Shown: positions 8,932 to 17,805, counted from the stretch's first letter. The stretch: 64,000 nucleotides of DNA from Rhizobium viscosum (GCF_014873945.1 NZ_JADBEC010000003.1:372001-436000), one strand, 5' to 3'. Made by a program: numbers and translations. The notes: generated by a model from the letters alone, not told the origin.

Positions 8932-9097
8932 AACGGAGTTCCTCCAGCTTTGGGAAATCGGGGCGATGACCTCGGGGATCGCGGGGGGAAATTACGCCGA
9001 GGCGCGGGCTTCCATAACTATACAAAGGTCCAGCGAGGTATTATGCCGCCAGGGAGGGCCTGAAGGCCTGTCGCAGCGAGGGGGCAATCGATAGCAG

Positions 9098-9760
9098 ATG
9101 AGACCGGCGTCCGCAGATGATCGTCTCGACCTGACGGCCTTCATCAAGGCGAACCTGCCGCTTGCGGAAGTGCCTTCCATACCTGAGGTTAAGCTGCATA
9201 CGGCGACACCGAGGAGCGGCCTCTATCGGCTTGCAATGGCTGACGATTCCGATCTGATGCCGCCCTACTGGGCCTATCCCTGGGCAGGTGGCGCCGTGCT
9301 TGCGCGCTACCTCTTCGAACATCCCGAAACGGTTGCCGGCAAACGCATCGTCGATCTCGGCACAGGCTCCGGTCTCGTCGCCATTGCGGCAATGAAATGC
9401 GGTGCATCACATGCTCTGGCCGTTGATATAGATGACAAGGCGATTGCTGCCACAGTGCTGAACGCTGCGGCGAATGGTGTCATGATCCAGACGCAACTCG
9501 GCGACATCGTAGGAGATGCCCCGCCTGTCGCCGACATAATCCTGGCCGGCGATATCTTCTATGACGAGGCGTTGGCGGAGCGTGTCCTGCCTTTTCTCGA
9601 ACGCTGCCGCATGGCCGGTCTCGATGTGCTCGTCGGCGATCCCGGGAGGGCGCCCCTTCCTACGAACTCACTGCTGCGGCTTGCAAACTATGCGGTGCCG
9701 GATTTTGGCGGAGCCCAGAGCCACTCGACCGCCGACAGCGCTGTTTTCCGACTGAAGTGA
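9098..9760 (+). CDS. METTL20/ETFBKMT-like protein methyltransferase
   Basis: 220 aa SAM-dependent methyltransferase. The glycine-rich motif I is VDLGTGSGLVAIAA and the acidic motif II is AVDIDD. The post-II motif GDIFYDE fits the D-x-F/Y-Y signature of the lysine methyltransferases related to human METTL20. Bacterial members, including an Agrobacterium protein, are reported to methylate the beta subunit of electron-transfer flavoprotein and ribosomal protein L7/L12; automatic annotation often labels them L11- or nicotinamide-methyltransferase-like. The N-terminal part (PPYWAYPWAGGAVLARYL) is typical of this group. No ETF or ribosomal genes are nearby. The start has only a distant GGGGG as ribosome-binding site. 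Confidence 0.75.
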   Translation: MRPASADDRLDLTAFIKANLPLAEVPSIPEVKLHTATPRSGLYRLAMADDSDLMPPYWAYPWAGGAVLARYLFEHPETVAGKRIVDLGTGSGLVAIAAMKCGASHALAVDIDDKAIAATVLNAAANGVMIQTQLGDIVGDAPPVADIILAGDIFYDEALAERVLPFLERCRMAGLDVLVGDPGRAPLPTNSLLRLANYAVPDFGGAQSHSTADSAVFRLK

Positions 9761-9822
9761 ACCGAGAAAAGTCCATCGCTTGAAACGACGCACCAATCAC
9801 ACACTTTCGTCTTGCGCCACAA

Positions 9823-9840
9823 TAGATGACATGTCATTTA
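9823..9840. promoter_or_regulatory. Probable MarR operator
   Basis: A perfect 12-bp palindrome ATGACATGTCAT (9826-9837) extends as an imperfect 18-bp palindrome (TA.ATGACATGTCAT.TA, 9823-9840). It ends 22 bp before the MarR start codon. A possible -35 element (TTGCGC, 9813-9818) lies just upstream, so binding here would block transcription of the marR-MFS operon, as is usual for autorepressing MarR proteins. Confidence 0.55.
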
Positions 9841-9862
9841 TTGCTATCCCATCGATATTGAC

Positions 9863-10315
9863 ATGACCGACGACAAGATCACAACCTCATTCGGGAGCCT
9901 CATCTCCCAGACCGCTCGCTACTGGCGGCGCGTCGCCAATCTGCGTTTGCAGCCTTTCGGGCTGACGGAAGCGACATGGCTGCCGCTGCTGCGCATCGCC
10001 CGCTCGCCGACGCCGATGCACCAGAAGGAACTGGCCGCCTCGCTCTCACTCGACAATTCCTCGGTCGTACGCCTGATCGATAATCTGGAGAAGGCGGGAC
10101 TGGTTGAGCGGCGAGAAGGCGAAGACAGACGTGCAAAGGAAATCCTGCTCACGGAGGAGGGCAGGAGGACCGTGGAGGCGGTCGAACGCGTGGCACAGGG
10201 CATCCGCGAGGAAGCGCTTGCTCTTCTGCCGCGTGAGGACATCGAAACCACGTGGCGCGTGCTCGATCACATCAGCGACGTGCTTGCCCGGCAGCTCGAG
10301 GAGCCAGAACAGTGA
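9863..10315 (+). CDS. MarR-family transcriptional regulator
   Basis: 150 aa winged-helix repressor. The HTH and wing are visible in the segment MHQKELAASLSLDNSSVVRLI followed by LEKAGLVERREGEDRRAKEILLT, which is the classic MarR DNA-binding core. Flanking helices supply the dimer interface. The next gene is a drug-efflux-type MFS transporter whose GTG start overlaps this stop, so this protein probably controls that transporter in response to a small aromatic ligand. A palindrome just upstream fits autoregulation. Confidence 0.92.
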   Translation: MTDDKITTSFGSLISQTARYWRRVANLRLQPFGLTEATWLPLLRIARSPTPMHQKELAASLSLDNSSVVRLIDNLEKAGLVERREGEDRRAKEILLTEEGRRTVEAVERVAQGIREEALALLPREDIETTWRVLDHISDVLARQLEEPEQ

Positions 10316-11553
10316 ATTCGCATCCCGGCCCGATGACGGAAGCGCGACCACTTGGCGCAAAGCGTCACATACCGATCTGGCTGCTCGGGCTCATCACCTT
10401 CAGTGGTACGCTGGCCATGCATATTTTCGTGCCTGCGCTTCCGGCAGCGGCCACAGATCTCGGCGCGTCGATCGGCGAGATGCAGCTGACCGTCAGCCTC
10501 TACATTTTCGGCCTTGCTGTCGGTCAGCTGGTCTATGGTCCGCTTTCGGATCGCTACGGACGCCGACCGGTGCTGATGAGCGGGCTTGTGCTCTATACGT
10601 TCGCCGGCGTTGCGGCGCTTGTCTCGCCCGGCGTGCATGCGTTGATCGCGGCTAGGCTCTTCCAGGCCTTCGGCGGTTGTGCCGGTCTCGTCATTGCCCG
10701 CACCATCGTGCGCGACACGTCCAGTCCCGATGAAACGGCCAAGCGGCTTGCGATCATGAACCTGATGGTCACGGTCGGGCCGGGGCTTGCGCCGATCGTC
10801 GGCGGAGCGCTTGCTTCGACGCTCGGCTGGCGTTCGATCTTCGTGGCGCTCTGCGTGCTCGGTATCGTCAACCTGCTGCTGACATGGCGCAAGGTGCCGG
10901 AAACCGGCACTCGCAATACCGGGACCTCCATGAAGTCACTGAGCCGTGACTATCTGGGACTGCTCGCGTCGCGCTCCTTCGTCGGTTATGCCATTGGCGG
11001 CGGTTGTGCGACGACCTCCATGTATGCCTTCACGGCGTCAGCCCCGTTCATCGTCATTAACGAGCTTGGCCGACCGGCAACGGAGGTAGGCATTTGTCTT
11101 GCGCTGCTCATCTTCGGCTACTGGATCGGCAGCATGATCGCCACGCGGCTGATCGGCCGGTTTGCGATGAAGCGACTGATGGTGATTTCCAATCTCGTCA
11201 GCATTGCTGCCGCACTCGTCTTCTTCGGCCTTGCCGTGACCCATCATCTGACGCTGCTACCGATGATGGCTGCGATCATGGTCTATACGATCGGTGCCGG
11301 CGTGGCTTCGCCCAATGCGCTGACGCTCGCTGTCAGCGTCAATCCGAAAGTCACCGGCTCGGCTTCCGGCCTCTACGGCTCGACGCAGATGGCCGTCGGC
11401 GCCGTCTGCAGTGCGCTTTCGGGCATAGGCGGTGACCCCGGACTTGCGGCCGCAACCGTCATCCTCGGCGCAAGCGTGCTGGCACAGCTCTGTTTCTGGC
11501 TTGCGATCGCTTCGGGAAATGTCAGGCGAGGAGATCTGGCCGCAGAAACATGA
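10312..11553 (+). CDS. Bcr/CflA-type MFS drug efflux transporter
   Basis: 413 aa, about 12 transmembrane helices. The MFS loop 2-3 signature GPLSDRYGRRPV is present, and the N-terminal half (MHIFVPALPAAATDLGAS, followed by a QLTVSLYIFGLAVGQLVYG-like helix) is characteristic of the Bcr/CflA multidrug efflux subfamily. The start is taken as the GTG at 10312, which overlaps the marR stop (GTGA) and has GAGGAG about nine bases upstream; the in-frame ATG at 10333 has no ribosome-binding site. The 3' end overlaps the convergent moeA gene by 32 bp. Confidence 0.88.
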   Translation: MNSHPGPMTEARPLGAKRHIPIWLLGLITFSGTLAMHIFVPALPAAATDLGASIGEMQLTVSLYIFGLAVGQLVYGPLSDRYGRRPVLMSGLVLYTFAGVAALVSPGVHALIAARLFQAFGGCAGLVIARTIVRDTSSPDETAKRLAIMNLMVTVGPGLAPIVGGALASTLGWRSIFVALCVLGIVNLLLTWRKVPETGTRNTGTSMKSLSRDYLGLLASRSFVGYAIGGGCATTSMYAFTASAPFIVINELGRPATEVGICLALLIFGYWIGSMIATRLIGRFAMKRLMVISNLVSIAAALVFFGLAVTHHLTLLPMMAAIMVYTIGAGVASPNALTLAVSVNPKVTGSASGLYGSTQMAVGAVCSALSGIGGDPGLAAATVILGASVLAQLCFWLAIASGNVRRGDLAAET

Positions 11554-12745
11554 CCGGGCAGTTGGCTCCCGCCGGCAGTTCCGGCGCATGCGGCGGGCGA
11601 ATGATGAGGCAGTCCGAATGGGCGAAGGTCTTCATCATCGATGAATCCTGCTTATCGAAGGGTTCGACAAGCCAGCCGCCGGCGGCGGATTTCGAGAGCT
11701 TCGCGCGCACATAATCCTGACGGTGATCATTGGCGCGCAACGTGACGGCGGCCTCCACCATCGTCTCGCGCGGGACTGATGGCAGCGAGCCAAGCTTACG
11801 GATCAGCGGCTCCAGAAAGAGCAGCGAGCAGACGAGGCTCGAGACGGGATTGCCGGGCAGGCCGAGCACATGGGTCTTTCCGAAACTGCCAACCATCAGC
11901 GGCTTGCCGGGGCGCATGGCGATACGCCAGAAATCGAGCTGCATGCCGGCTTCGATCAATGTCGCCTGCATCAGATCATGATCGCCAACCGAAGCGCCGC
12001 CGAGGGTGACGATCACATCGACTTTCGCATTGCGCGCCTTGTCGATCGCCTTCGTGATCTTTGCCTTGTCATCAGGCACGATGCCGAGATCGAGCACGTC
12101 GGCACCGGCGCGGCGAGCAAGGGCTGCGACGCCAAAGGTGTTGGAGGCGATGATCTGCGAGGGACCGGGCGTGCTTCCGGGCGGCAGAAGTTCGTCGCCG
12201 GTCGCAAGAATGGCGATGAGGGGACGGCGCAACACCTCGACATCGGGCCGGTTCATGCCGGCTGCGACCGTCAGCCGCGAGAAATCGAGGACCGTACCGG
12301 CGGCCAACACCACTTCGCCTTCGGTGAAATCCTGACCGCGCGGGCGAACATGCTGGTTCTGCCGCACGGGGAAATTGGTTCTGAGACCACCTTCGATCTT
12401 TTCCGCATCCTCCTGCAACAACACGCTATCGGCACCCGACGGTACGGGTGCGCCGGTGAAAATGCGGACAGCCTCGCCCGGGCCAACGCTACCTTCGAAG
12501 CCGTGGCCGGCAGACGATGTGCCGATGACCTTCAGAACGGCGCCCGGCTCCGGTGCATCCTCACGGCGCAACGCATAGCCATCCATGGCGGAGGAGTTAA
12601 ACGGCGGCTGGGTTAGGCCGGCCGTGAGATCAATGGCGAGGACGCGACCTTCAGCCTCGGCGAGCGGCAGCGTTTCGGACGCCGTGACGGGCGCGGCGCT
12701 GGACAGCAGGCGGCTTAAGGCCTCGGAAACCGGCAGAAGGCTCAT
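11522..12745 (-). CDS. moeA: Molybdopterin molybdenumtransferase
   Basis: 407 aa MoeA, which inserts molybdate into adenylated molybdopterin in the last step of molybdenum cofactor synthesis. The N-terminal MoeA domain shows QPPFNSSAMDGYALR and the central MoCF-binding domain shows LGGASVGDHDLM and GLPGNPVSS, all family hallmarks. It is the last gene of the ppiD-trpD-trpC-moaC-moeA minus-strand run; its ATG overlaps the moaC stop by 4 bp, so translation is probably coupled. The 3' end overlaps the convergent transporter gene. Confidence 0.97.
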   Translation of the reverse strand: MSLLPVSEALSRLLSSAAPVTASETLPLAEAEGRVLAIDLTAGLTQPPFNSSAMDGYALRREDAPEPGAVLKVIGTSSAGHGFEGSVGPGEAVRIFTGAPVPSGADSVLLQEDAEKIEGGLRTNFPVRQNQHVRPRGQDFTEGEVVLAAGTVLDFSRLTVAAGMNRPDVEVLRRPLIAILATGDELLPPGSTPGPSQIIASNTFGVAALARRAGADVLDLGIVPDDKAKITKAIDKARNAKVDVIVTLGGASVGDHDLMQATLIEAGMQLDFWRIAMRPGKPLMVGSFGKTHVLGLPGNPVSSLVCSLLFLEPLIRKLGSLPSVPRETMVEAAVTLRANDHRQDYVRAKLSKSAAGGWLVEPFDKQDSSMMKTFAHSDCLIIRPPHAPELPAGANCPVMFLRPDLLA

Positions 12746-13239
12746 CTTGCCTCCGGATGGCGGAAATCGCCGGATTTGCCGCCGGATTTTTCAAGCAGCC
12801 TGACGCCGCCGATTTCCATTGCCTTGTCGGCGGCCTTGGCCATGTCATAGATCGTCAGGCACGCGACGGAGACGGCAGTCAGCGCTTCCATCTCCACACC
12901 GGTCTTGCCGGTGAGCTTGGCAGTGGCCGTGACCCGCAGGCCGGGCAGGCCGGCATCTTCCTCGATCTCGACAGTGACCTTTGTCAGCATAAGCGGATGG
13001 CAGAGCGGAATGAGGTCGGCCGTGCGCTTGGCGGCCATGATGCCGGCAAGGCGAGCGGTACCGATGACATCGCCCTTCTTGGCATTGCCTTGACGAATGA
13101 GCGAAAGCGTCTCCGGCGCCATTTTCACATGACCCTCGGCAGTAGCGATGCGCACGGTCTCGGCCTTGTCGGAGACATCGACCATATGTGCCTCGCCAGA
13201 GGCATCGATATGGGTGAGGCCTGGCTTTTCGCCGCTCAT
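12742..13239 (-). CDS. moaC: Cyclic pyranopterin monophosphate synthase
   Basis: 165 aa MoaC. With MoaA it makes cyclic pyranopterin monophosphate from GTP, the first stage of molybdenum cofactor synthesis. Family motifs seen are LTHIDASGEAHMVDVSDK at the N-terminus, the active-site region LIPLCHPL and the C-terminal GVEMEALTAVSVA..TIYDM. It starts 1 bp after the trpC stop and overlaps moeA by 4 bp. moaA, moaD and moaE are not in the window. Confidence 0.97.
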   Translation of the reverse strand: MSGEKPGLTHIDASGEAHMVDVSDKAETVRIATAEGHVKMAPETLSLIRQGNAKKGDVIGTARLAGIMAAKRTADLIPLCHPLMLTKVTVEIEEDAGLPGLRVTATAKLTGKTGVEMEALTAVSVACLTIYDMAKAADKAMEIGGVRLLEKSGGKSGDFRHPEAR

Positions 13240-13240
13240 G

Positions 13241-14053
13241 TCATTCGGCCGCGATTGCGGCTTCGCCTGTCAGCAGCGCGCGTGTGGCAGCCGCCACGTC
13301 ATCCTTGCGCATCAGGCTTTCGCCGACGAGGAAGGTATTGATGCTGACGGCCTGCAAACGCTTGCAATCGTCATGGGTGAAGATGCCGCTTTCGCCGACC
13401 AGAAGACGATCGTCAGGGACCATGGCAGCCAGCGTCTCGCTGACGGCGAGGCTGACTTCGAATGTGCGCAGGTTGCGGTTGTTGATGCCGACGAGCGGCG
13501 AAGACAGCTTGAGCGCACGTTCCATTTCCGGCGCATCGTGGACCTCGACAAGCACATCCATGCCAAGCGAGAAGGCTTCATCCTGCAGGCGCTCGGCATC
13601 GTCATCGCTGAGCGAGGCCATGATGAGCAGGATGCAGTCGGCACCCCAGGCGCGGGCTTCATGGACCTGATAGGTCTCGAACATGAAATCCTTGCGCAGC
13701 GCGGGCAGGGCGCAGGCGGCACGTGCTGCTGTCAAGAACTCCGGTGCGCCCTGGAAGCTCGGCGTATCGGTCAGCACGGAAAGGCAGGCAGCACCGCCGG
13801 CTTCGTAAGCCTTGGCGAGAACGGGCGGATCGAAATCCGGACGGATGAGGCCCTTGGAGGGGCTTGCCTTCTTGATCTCGGCGATCAGGCCGAACTCTCC
13901 GGCATCGCGCTTGGCAACGAGCGCCTTGTGGAAGCCGCGCGGCGCGGACTGGCCGGCCTGCATGGCCTTGAGATCAGCAAGCGAGATCTTTGCCATGGCG
14001 GCAGCGATTTCCTCGCGCTTATAGGCTTCGATCTTCTTCAGGATATCGGTCAT
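13241..14053 (-). CDS. trpC: Indole-3-glycerol-phosphate synthase
   Basis: 270 aa TIM-barrel enzyme of tryptophan synthesis that closes the indole ring from CdRP. Signatures seen include EIKKASPSKG (N-terminal substrate-binding segment), ALRKDFMFETYQVHEARAWGAD with the catalytic Lys region, GINNRNLRTFEV and VGESGI. It lies 9 bp after trpD in the same operon. It is monofunctional: no TrpF domain is fused. Confidence 0.97.
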   Translation of the reverse strand: MTDILKKIEAYKREEIAAAMAKISLADLKAMQAGQSAPRGFHKALVAKRDAGEFGLIAEIKKASPSKGLIRPDFDPPVLAKAYEAGGAACLSVLTDTPSFQGAPEFLTAARAACALPALRKDFMFETYQVHEARAWGADCILLIMASLSDDDAERLQDEAFSLGMDVLVEVHDAPEMERALKLSSPLVGINNRNLRTFEVSLAVSETLAAMVPDDRLLVGESGIFTHDDCKRLQAVSINTFLVGESLMRKDDVAAATRALLTGEAAIAAE

Positions 14054-14062
14054 GAGACGATC

Positions 14063-15079
14063 CTAGTCGATATCGTTGGATACGGCGATCAGTTTGTCTA
14101 GCGCAGATGCTGTGGCGCCGCTATCGAGCGATTCCGTTGCAAGCGTCATGCCGTCACGAATCGTCTCTGCCTTGCCCGCGATGACGAGCGAGGCGGCGGC
14201 ATTGGCGAGCGCAATATCGCGATAGGCGTTCTTGGCGCCGCCGAGCACCTCGCGCAGCGCTGCGGCATTGACGGTGCCGTCGCCGCCCTTGATCTCGGCG
14301 AGCACGCGAGGCGCCACACCGAAATCGGCCGGAGAAAGCTCGAAGGTGCGGATCTTGCCGTTTTCTAGGGCCGCTACGCTGGTCGTGCCGGTCGTGGTGA
14401 TTTCATCGAGGCCGTCGCCATGGACGACCCAGACGCTCTCGGCGCCGAGGTCGCGCATGACCTCGGCAAGCGGTACGACCCATTGCGGGGCGAAGACGCC
14501 GAGAAGCTGGCGCTTGACGCCGGCCGGATTAGAGAGGGGACCAAGCAGGTTGAAGATCGTACGCGTGCCAAGTTCGACGCGAGTCGGGCCGACATGGCGC
14601 ATGGCCGAATGATGCTGCTGTGCGAACATGAAGCCGACACCGGCCTCGGCGATGCAGCGGGAAATCATCTCGGGGGTAACCTCGAGATTGACGCCAAGCG
14701 CGGCAAGGCTGTCGGCGGCGCCCGATTTCGAGCTCAGCGCGCGATTGCCGTGCTTGGCAACCGGGACACCGGCGCCGGCAACGATGAGCGCCGCCAGCGT
14801 CGAGATATTATAGGTGCCGCTGGCGTCACCGCCCGTGCCCACGATATCGATCGCGTCGGCAGGGGCGACGACCCGCAGCATCTTCGATCGCATCGTGGTG
14901 ACGGCGCCGACGATCTCGTCGACCGTCTCACCGCGAACGCGGAGCGCCATCAGGAAGCCGCCGATCTGCGAAGGCGTTGCCTGGCCGGACATGAGAATAT
15001 CGAAGGCCTGGCGGGCCTCGTCACGGGTCAGGGGCTCGCGGCTTGCTGCCTTTGCCAGAAGCGGCTTCAGATCGGTCAT
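14063..15079 (-). CDS. trpD: Anthranilate phosphoribosyltransferase
   Basis: 338 aa. It transfers phosphoribose from PRPP to anthranilate in tryptophan synthesis. The PRPP-binding glycine-rich motif VGTGGDASGTYNIST, the segment VAKHGNRALSSKSGAAD and the anthranilate-site region FMFAQQHHSAMRHV match the family. It is not fused to TrpG. It follows ppiD by 13 bp and precedes trpC by 9 bp, so the three genes are very likely one transcript. Confidence 0.97.
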   Translation of the reverse strand: MTDLKPLLAKAASREPLTRDEARQAFDILMSGQATPSQIGGFLMALRVRGETVDEIVGAVTTMRSKMLRVVAPADAIDIVGTGGDASGTYNISTLAALIVAGAGVPVAKHGNRALSSKSGAADSLAALGVNLEVTPEMISRCIAEAGVGFMFAQQHHSAMRHVGPTRVELGTRTIFNLLGPLSNPAGVKRQLLGVFAPQWVVPLAEVMRDLGAESVWVVHGDGLDEITTTGTTSVAALENGKIRTFELSPADFGVAPRVLAEIKGGDGTVNAAALREVLGGAKNAYRDIALANAAASLVIAGKAETIRDGMTLATESLDSGATASALDKLIAVSNDID

Positions 15080-15092
15080 GCGTCGCTTCCCC

Positions 15093-16985
15093 CTAGCGGA
15101 CGGTCGCCTGTTCGGCGAGTTTCTGGTTAACCTGTGCGCCGTACTGGCTCTGCAGCAGGTTCACCATCTGATCGAGAATGTCATCACCGGCCTGGTTTGC
15201 GATAGCAGTGATCTGCTGGTCGCGGTTGTTCAAGGCATCGGTCGTCGGTTCGTCGTTGACCTCGGTCACTTTCAGCAGGATCTGCGTGCTCGGGTCAGCG
15301 CCGACGGCTGCTGCGACGGTATCGACAGGGCCGGAGAAGGCGGCGTTGATGCCGGCGCGACCGAGAACGGGATCGTCGGTCGAGCGGGTAAAGCCGCTCT
15401 TGCTTTCGACGGCGATGCCGAGCGGGGTGGCGATATCGGCAAGCGAGGTGCCCTTCTGCGCCTCGGCCTTCAGCTCGTCGGCCTTCTTGGCGAGCTCGAC
15501 CTTCTGTTGTTCTGCGGTCCAGTCCTGAACCGCCTTGTCACGCACTTCGGCAAGCGGACGCTCACGCTCCGGCATGATGTCGCGGACATCGAACCAGACA
15601 TAGCCGTCATTGCCGACGGAAATGGCGACCGCATCGGCGCCGACATCGGTCTTGAAAGCTTCCGGCAGAAGCTGCTGTTGAGCCGGAATGTCCTTGACCG
15701 GATTACCGTCTTTGTCTGCACCCGTCATGTCGACGGCGTCGATGACGACGGTCTTCAGCTTGAGCTGGTTGGCGATCTCTTCCAGAGACGTACCGCCGGC
15801 CCGCATATCTTCGATACGGTCGTGAACATTGATGACTTCCTGCGAAGCATTGGCGACCGAAAGCTGCTTGCGGAGCTCCTCCTTGACCTCGTCGAAGCTC
15901 TTCGTGGTCTCCGGCTTGATATTGGTCACGCGCAGGATCACAGGACCGAAAGTACCGTCGACGACAGGCGTGGTGCCGCCATCCGCCTTCACCGCGAAGG
16001 CGGCGTCAGCAACAGCCTGATCGGGAACCTTGTCCTTGGTGAATTCGCCGAGCAGCACGTCGCCCGCAGTCTTGCCCTGATCGGTGACGAGCTGGTCGAA
16101 GCTCGTGCCGCTCTTCAGCGCGGTTTCGGCCGCGTTGGCGAGATCCTTGCTGGCGAAAGTCAGCTGTTCCAGCGTGCGGCTTTCCGGCGTCGTGTAGGTC
16201 GCCTTGGCCTTGTCGAAGGCTTCCTTGATCTGGTCGTCGGTAACGGTTGTCGGATCGGCAATATCGTCGGGCTGAAGCTTCAGATAGGCGATCTTGCGGT
16301 ATTCCGGCGCGCGGTAGCGCTGCTTGGCGTCTTCGAACCACTTGGAGAGCACATCGTCGGCCGGCGCCTTGATCGGCTCGATATTGGCGTTGGTGAGCAG
16401 CAGGTAGTCGACGCTGCGGCTCTCATTGCCGTAGAGTTTCAGCGCGTTGACGAGCGTTGCAGGCGCCTGGAAACCGTTGGCAACGGCTTCGATGATCTGG
16501 CTGCGGACAGCTTGCTTGCTGCGATCCTTGATATAGTCGTCTTCGCGAATGCCGGCATTGCGCAGACGAGAGGTGAAGAGCGAGCGGTCAAACTGGCCGT
16601 TGACTGCCTTGAAAGCCGGATCATCACCGATCAGCTGGGCGAGGCGGTCCTCGGAAAGGCCGAGGCCCATCTCATCGGCAAGCTGATCGAGCGAGGCACC
16701 GGCAACGAGCTGGGCGAGGACCTGCTGTTCAACGCCGAAAGCGCGGGCCTGCTCCGGCGTCAGACGCACGCCGTATTGCTGGCCGAGCTGGGCGACCTGG
16801 CGCTGATAGGCAAGGCGGAATTCATTGACGTCCACATGCTGGTCGCCGACGGTGACCACCGTCGTGCTGTTGCCGCCGCTTATCAGCTCACGCGACACGC
16901 CCCAGATGCCGAAGGAGGCAACGAGCAGGAGCAGGAGCAGCTTGGCAACCCAGGTCTGAGCAGCTCTTCTCAGAAGATGGAACAT
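15093..16985 (-). CDS. ppiD: PpiD-like SurA_N-domain peptidyl-prolyl isomerase
   Basis: 630 aa membrane-anchored periplasmic folding factor. A single N-terminal helix (WVAKLLLLLLVASFGIWGV) anchors it, followed by a SurA_N-type chaperone domain (DVNEFRLAYQRQVAQLGQQYG) and a central parvulin-like rotamase region (TTPESRTLEQLTFASKDLA). The C-terminal half is a second helical/peptide-binding part. It is the first gene of the ppiD-trp-moa run; its promoter should lie in the 218 bp upstream, shared with the divergent DUF883 gene. Confidence 0.9.
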   Translation of the reverse strand: MFHLLRRAAQTWVAKLLLLLLVASFGIWGVSRELISGGNSTTVVTVGDQHVDVNEFRLAYQRQVAQLGQQYGVRLTPEQARAFGVEQQVLAQLVAGASLDQLADEMGLGLSEDRLAQLIGDDPAFKAVNGQFDRSLFTSRLRNAGIREDDYIKDRSKQAVRSQIIEAVANGFQAPATLVNALKLYGNESRSVDYLLLTNANIEPIKAPADDVLSKWFEDAKQRYRAPEYRKIAYLKLQPDDIADPTTVTDDQIKEAFDKAKATYTTPESRTLEQLTFASKDLANAAETALKSGTSFDQLVTDQGKTAGDVLLGEFTKDKVPDQAVADAAFAVKADGGTTPVVDGTFGPVILRVTNIKPETTKSFDEVKEELRKQLSVANASQEVINVHDRIEDMRAGGTSLEEIANQLKLKTVVIDAVDMTGADKDGNPVKDIPAQQQLLPEAFKTDVGADAVAISVGNDGYVWFDVRDIMPERERPLAEVRDKAVQDWTAEQQKVELAKKADELKAEAQKGTSLADIATPLGIAVESKSGFTRSTDDPVLGRAGINAAFSGPVDTVAAAVGADPSTQILLKVTEVNDEPTTDALNNRDQQITAIANQAGDDILDQMVNLLQSQYGAQVNQKLAEQATVR

Positions 16986-17203
16986 GGAAACGCAAACCTC
17001 GCATTATCATTGGCCCGGAAGGGCAGACATTCGTCGTTCCATAAAACAAAGCTGCGAGGAAATGAAGGCTTGTCGCATGAAAAGCTTGCGGGAGTTGCAC
17101 ACGCTCCCGCTAACCCGCTGTGAGCGACAAAAGATGCGTGATTTGCGGAACCTTTACAGTCTTCATTTCGTTGAAGCGGCATTCCATCAAACAGGAGCAG
17201 ACC

Positions 17204-17485
17204 ATGGCCGAATTGAAAACCGCTTCCGCCGAATCCACCGCTGCGCGCGTCAAGGCCGAAGTAGCCGCCGAAGATCTGTCCGCGCAGGTTGCTGCGTTGC
17301 GCGAGGATCTGGCCCGCCTCTCGGAGAGCGTGATCGCGCTGGGGCAGGGCGCAAAGACCGCAGTGACCGACGAAGCCGCCATCATGACCGAGCGTGTCCG
17401 CGACAAGGTGCGTGAAGAGCCGCTGACCGCAATCGCCATCACGGCAGGCGTCGCCTATCTCTTCGGTCTCCTCAGCCGTCGATAG
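17204..17485 (+). CDS. DUF883 (ElaB/YqjD-like) membrane protein
   Basis: 93 aa. The N-terminal two-thirds is a charged helix with coiled-coil character (AEDLSAQVAALREDLARLSE), followed by one C-terminal membrane helix (LTAIAITAGVAYLFGLLSRR). This is the architecture of ElaB/YqjD/DUF883 proteins, inner-membrane proteins that in E. coli associate with ribosomes in stationary phase. The start is the ATG at 17204 with CAGGAG upstream; in-frame starts further upstream lack a ribosome-binding site. A terminator follows directly. Confidence 0.8.
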   Translation: MAELKTASAESTAARVKAEVAAEDLSAQVAALREDLARLSESVIALGQGAKTAVTDEAAIMTERVRDKVREEPLTAIAITAGVAYLFGLLSRR

Positions 17486-17494
17486 ACGAAAAAA

Positions 17495-17515
17495 GCCGGA
17501 CGCATGACGTCCGGC
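17495..17515. terminator. Bidirectional terminator
   Basis: GCCGGACG (17495-17502) pairs perfectly with CGTCCGGC (17508-17515) over a 5-nt loop. An A-run lies to the left and CTTTAATCTTTT to the right, so it can stop transcription of the DUF883 gene and of the convergent YeaQ-like gene. Confidence 0.85.
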
Positions 17516-17550
17516 CTTTAATCTTTTCTGGCAATCTTTCCCGTGTCAGG

Positions 17551-17805
17551 TCAGCGGCGGATGAGGCGTCCGATCGCAATCAGGATGCACGCGCCAACAA
17601 AGCCCGTGATCAGGTATCCGAGCCAGCCGCTGAGTGGCTGGATGCTGAGGATACCGAGAATCCAGTTGGCGACGATCGCGCCTATGATGCCGAGCAATAT
17701 GTTCATGAACACGCCCATATTGCTGTGCATGAACTTCTCCGCCAGCCATCCGGCGAAACCGCCGATAATGATGGCTGCAATCCAACCTACACCTTCGTTT
17801 TCCAT
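17551..17805 (-). CDS. GlsB/YeaQ/YmgE-family small membrane protein
   Basis: 84 aa with three hydrophobic helices. The pattern (GWIAAIIIGGFAGWLAE, then GVFMNILLGIIGAIVANWIL, then SGWLGYLITGFVGACILIAI) is that of transglycosylase-associated/GlsB proteins, which are widely stress-induced but of unknown biochemical role. A strong ribosome-binding site (AGGAGGGA) precedes the ATG. Confidence 0.88.
   Translation of the reverse strand: MENEGVGWIAAIIIGGFAGWLAEKFMHSNMGVFMNILLGIIGAIVANWILGILSIQPLSGWLGYLITGFVGACILIAIGRLIRR

Noticed and set aside
14814..17123. Very long open frame on the plus strand opposite ppiD and trpD
   Set aside because: It is antisense to two well-recognised genes, has no ribosome-binding site and its translation has the composition of a mirror frame in GC-rich DNA.
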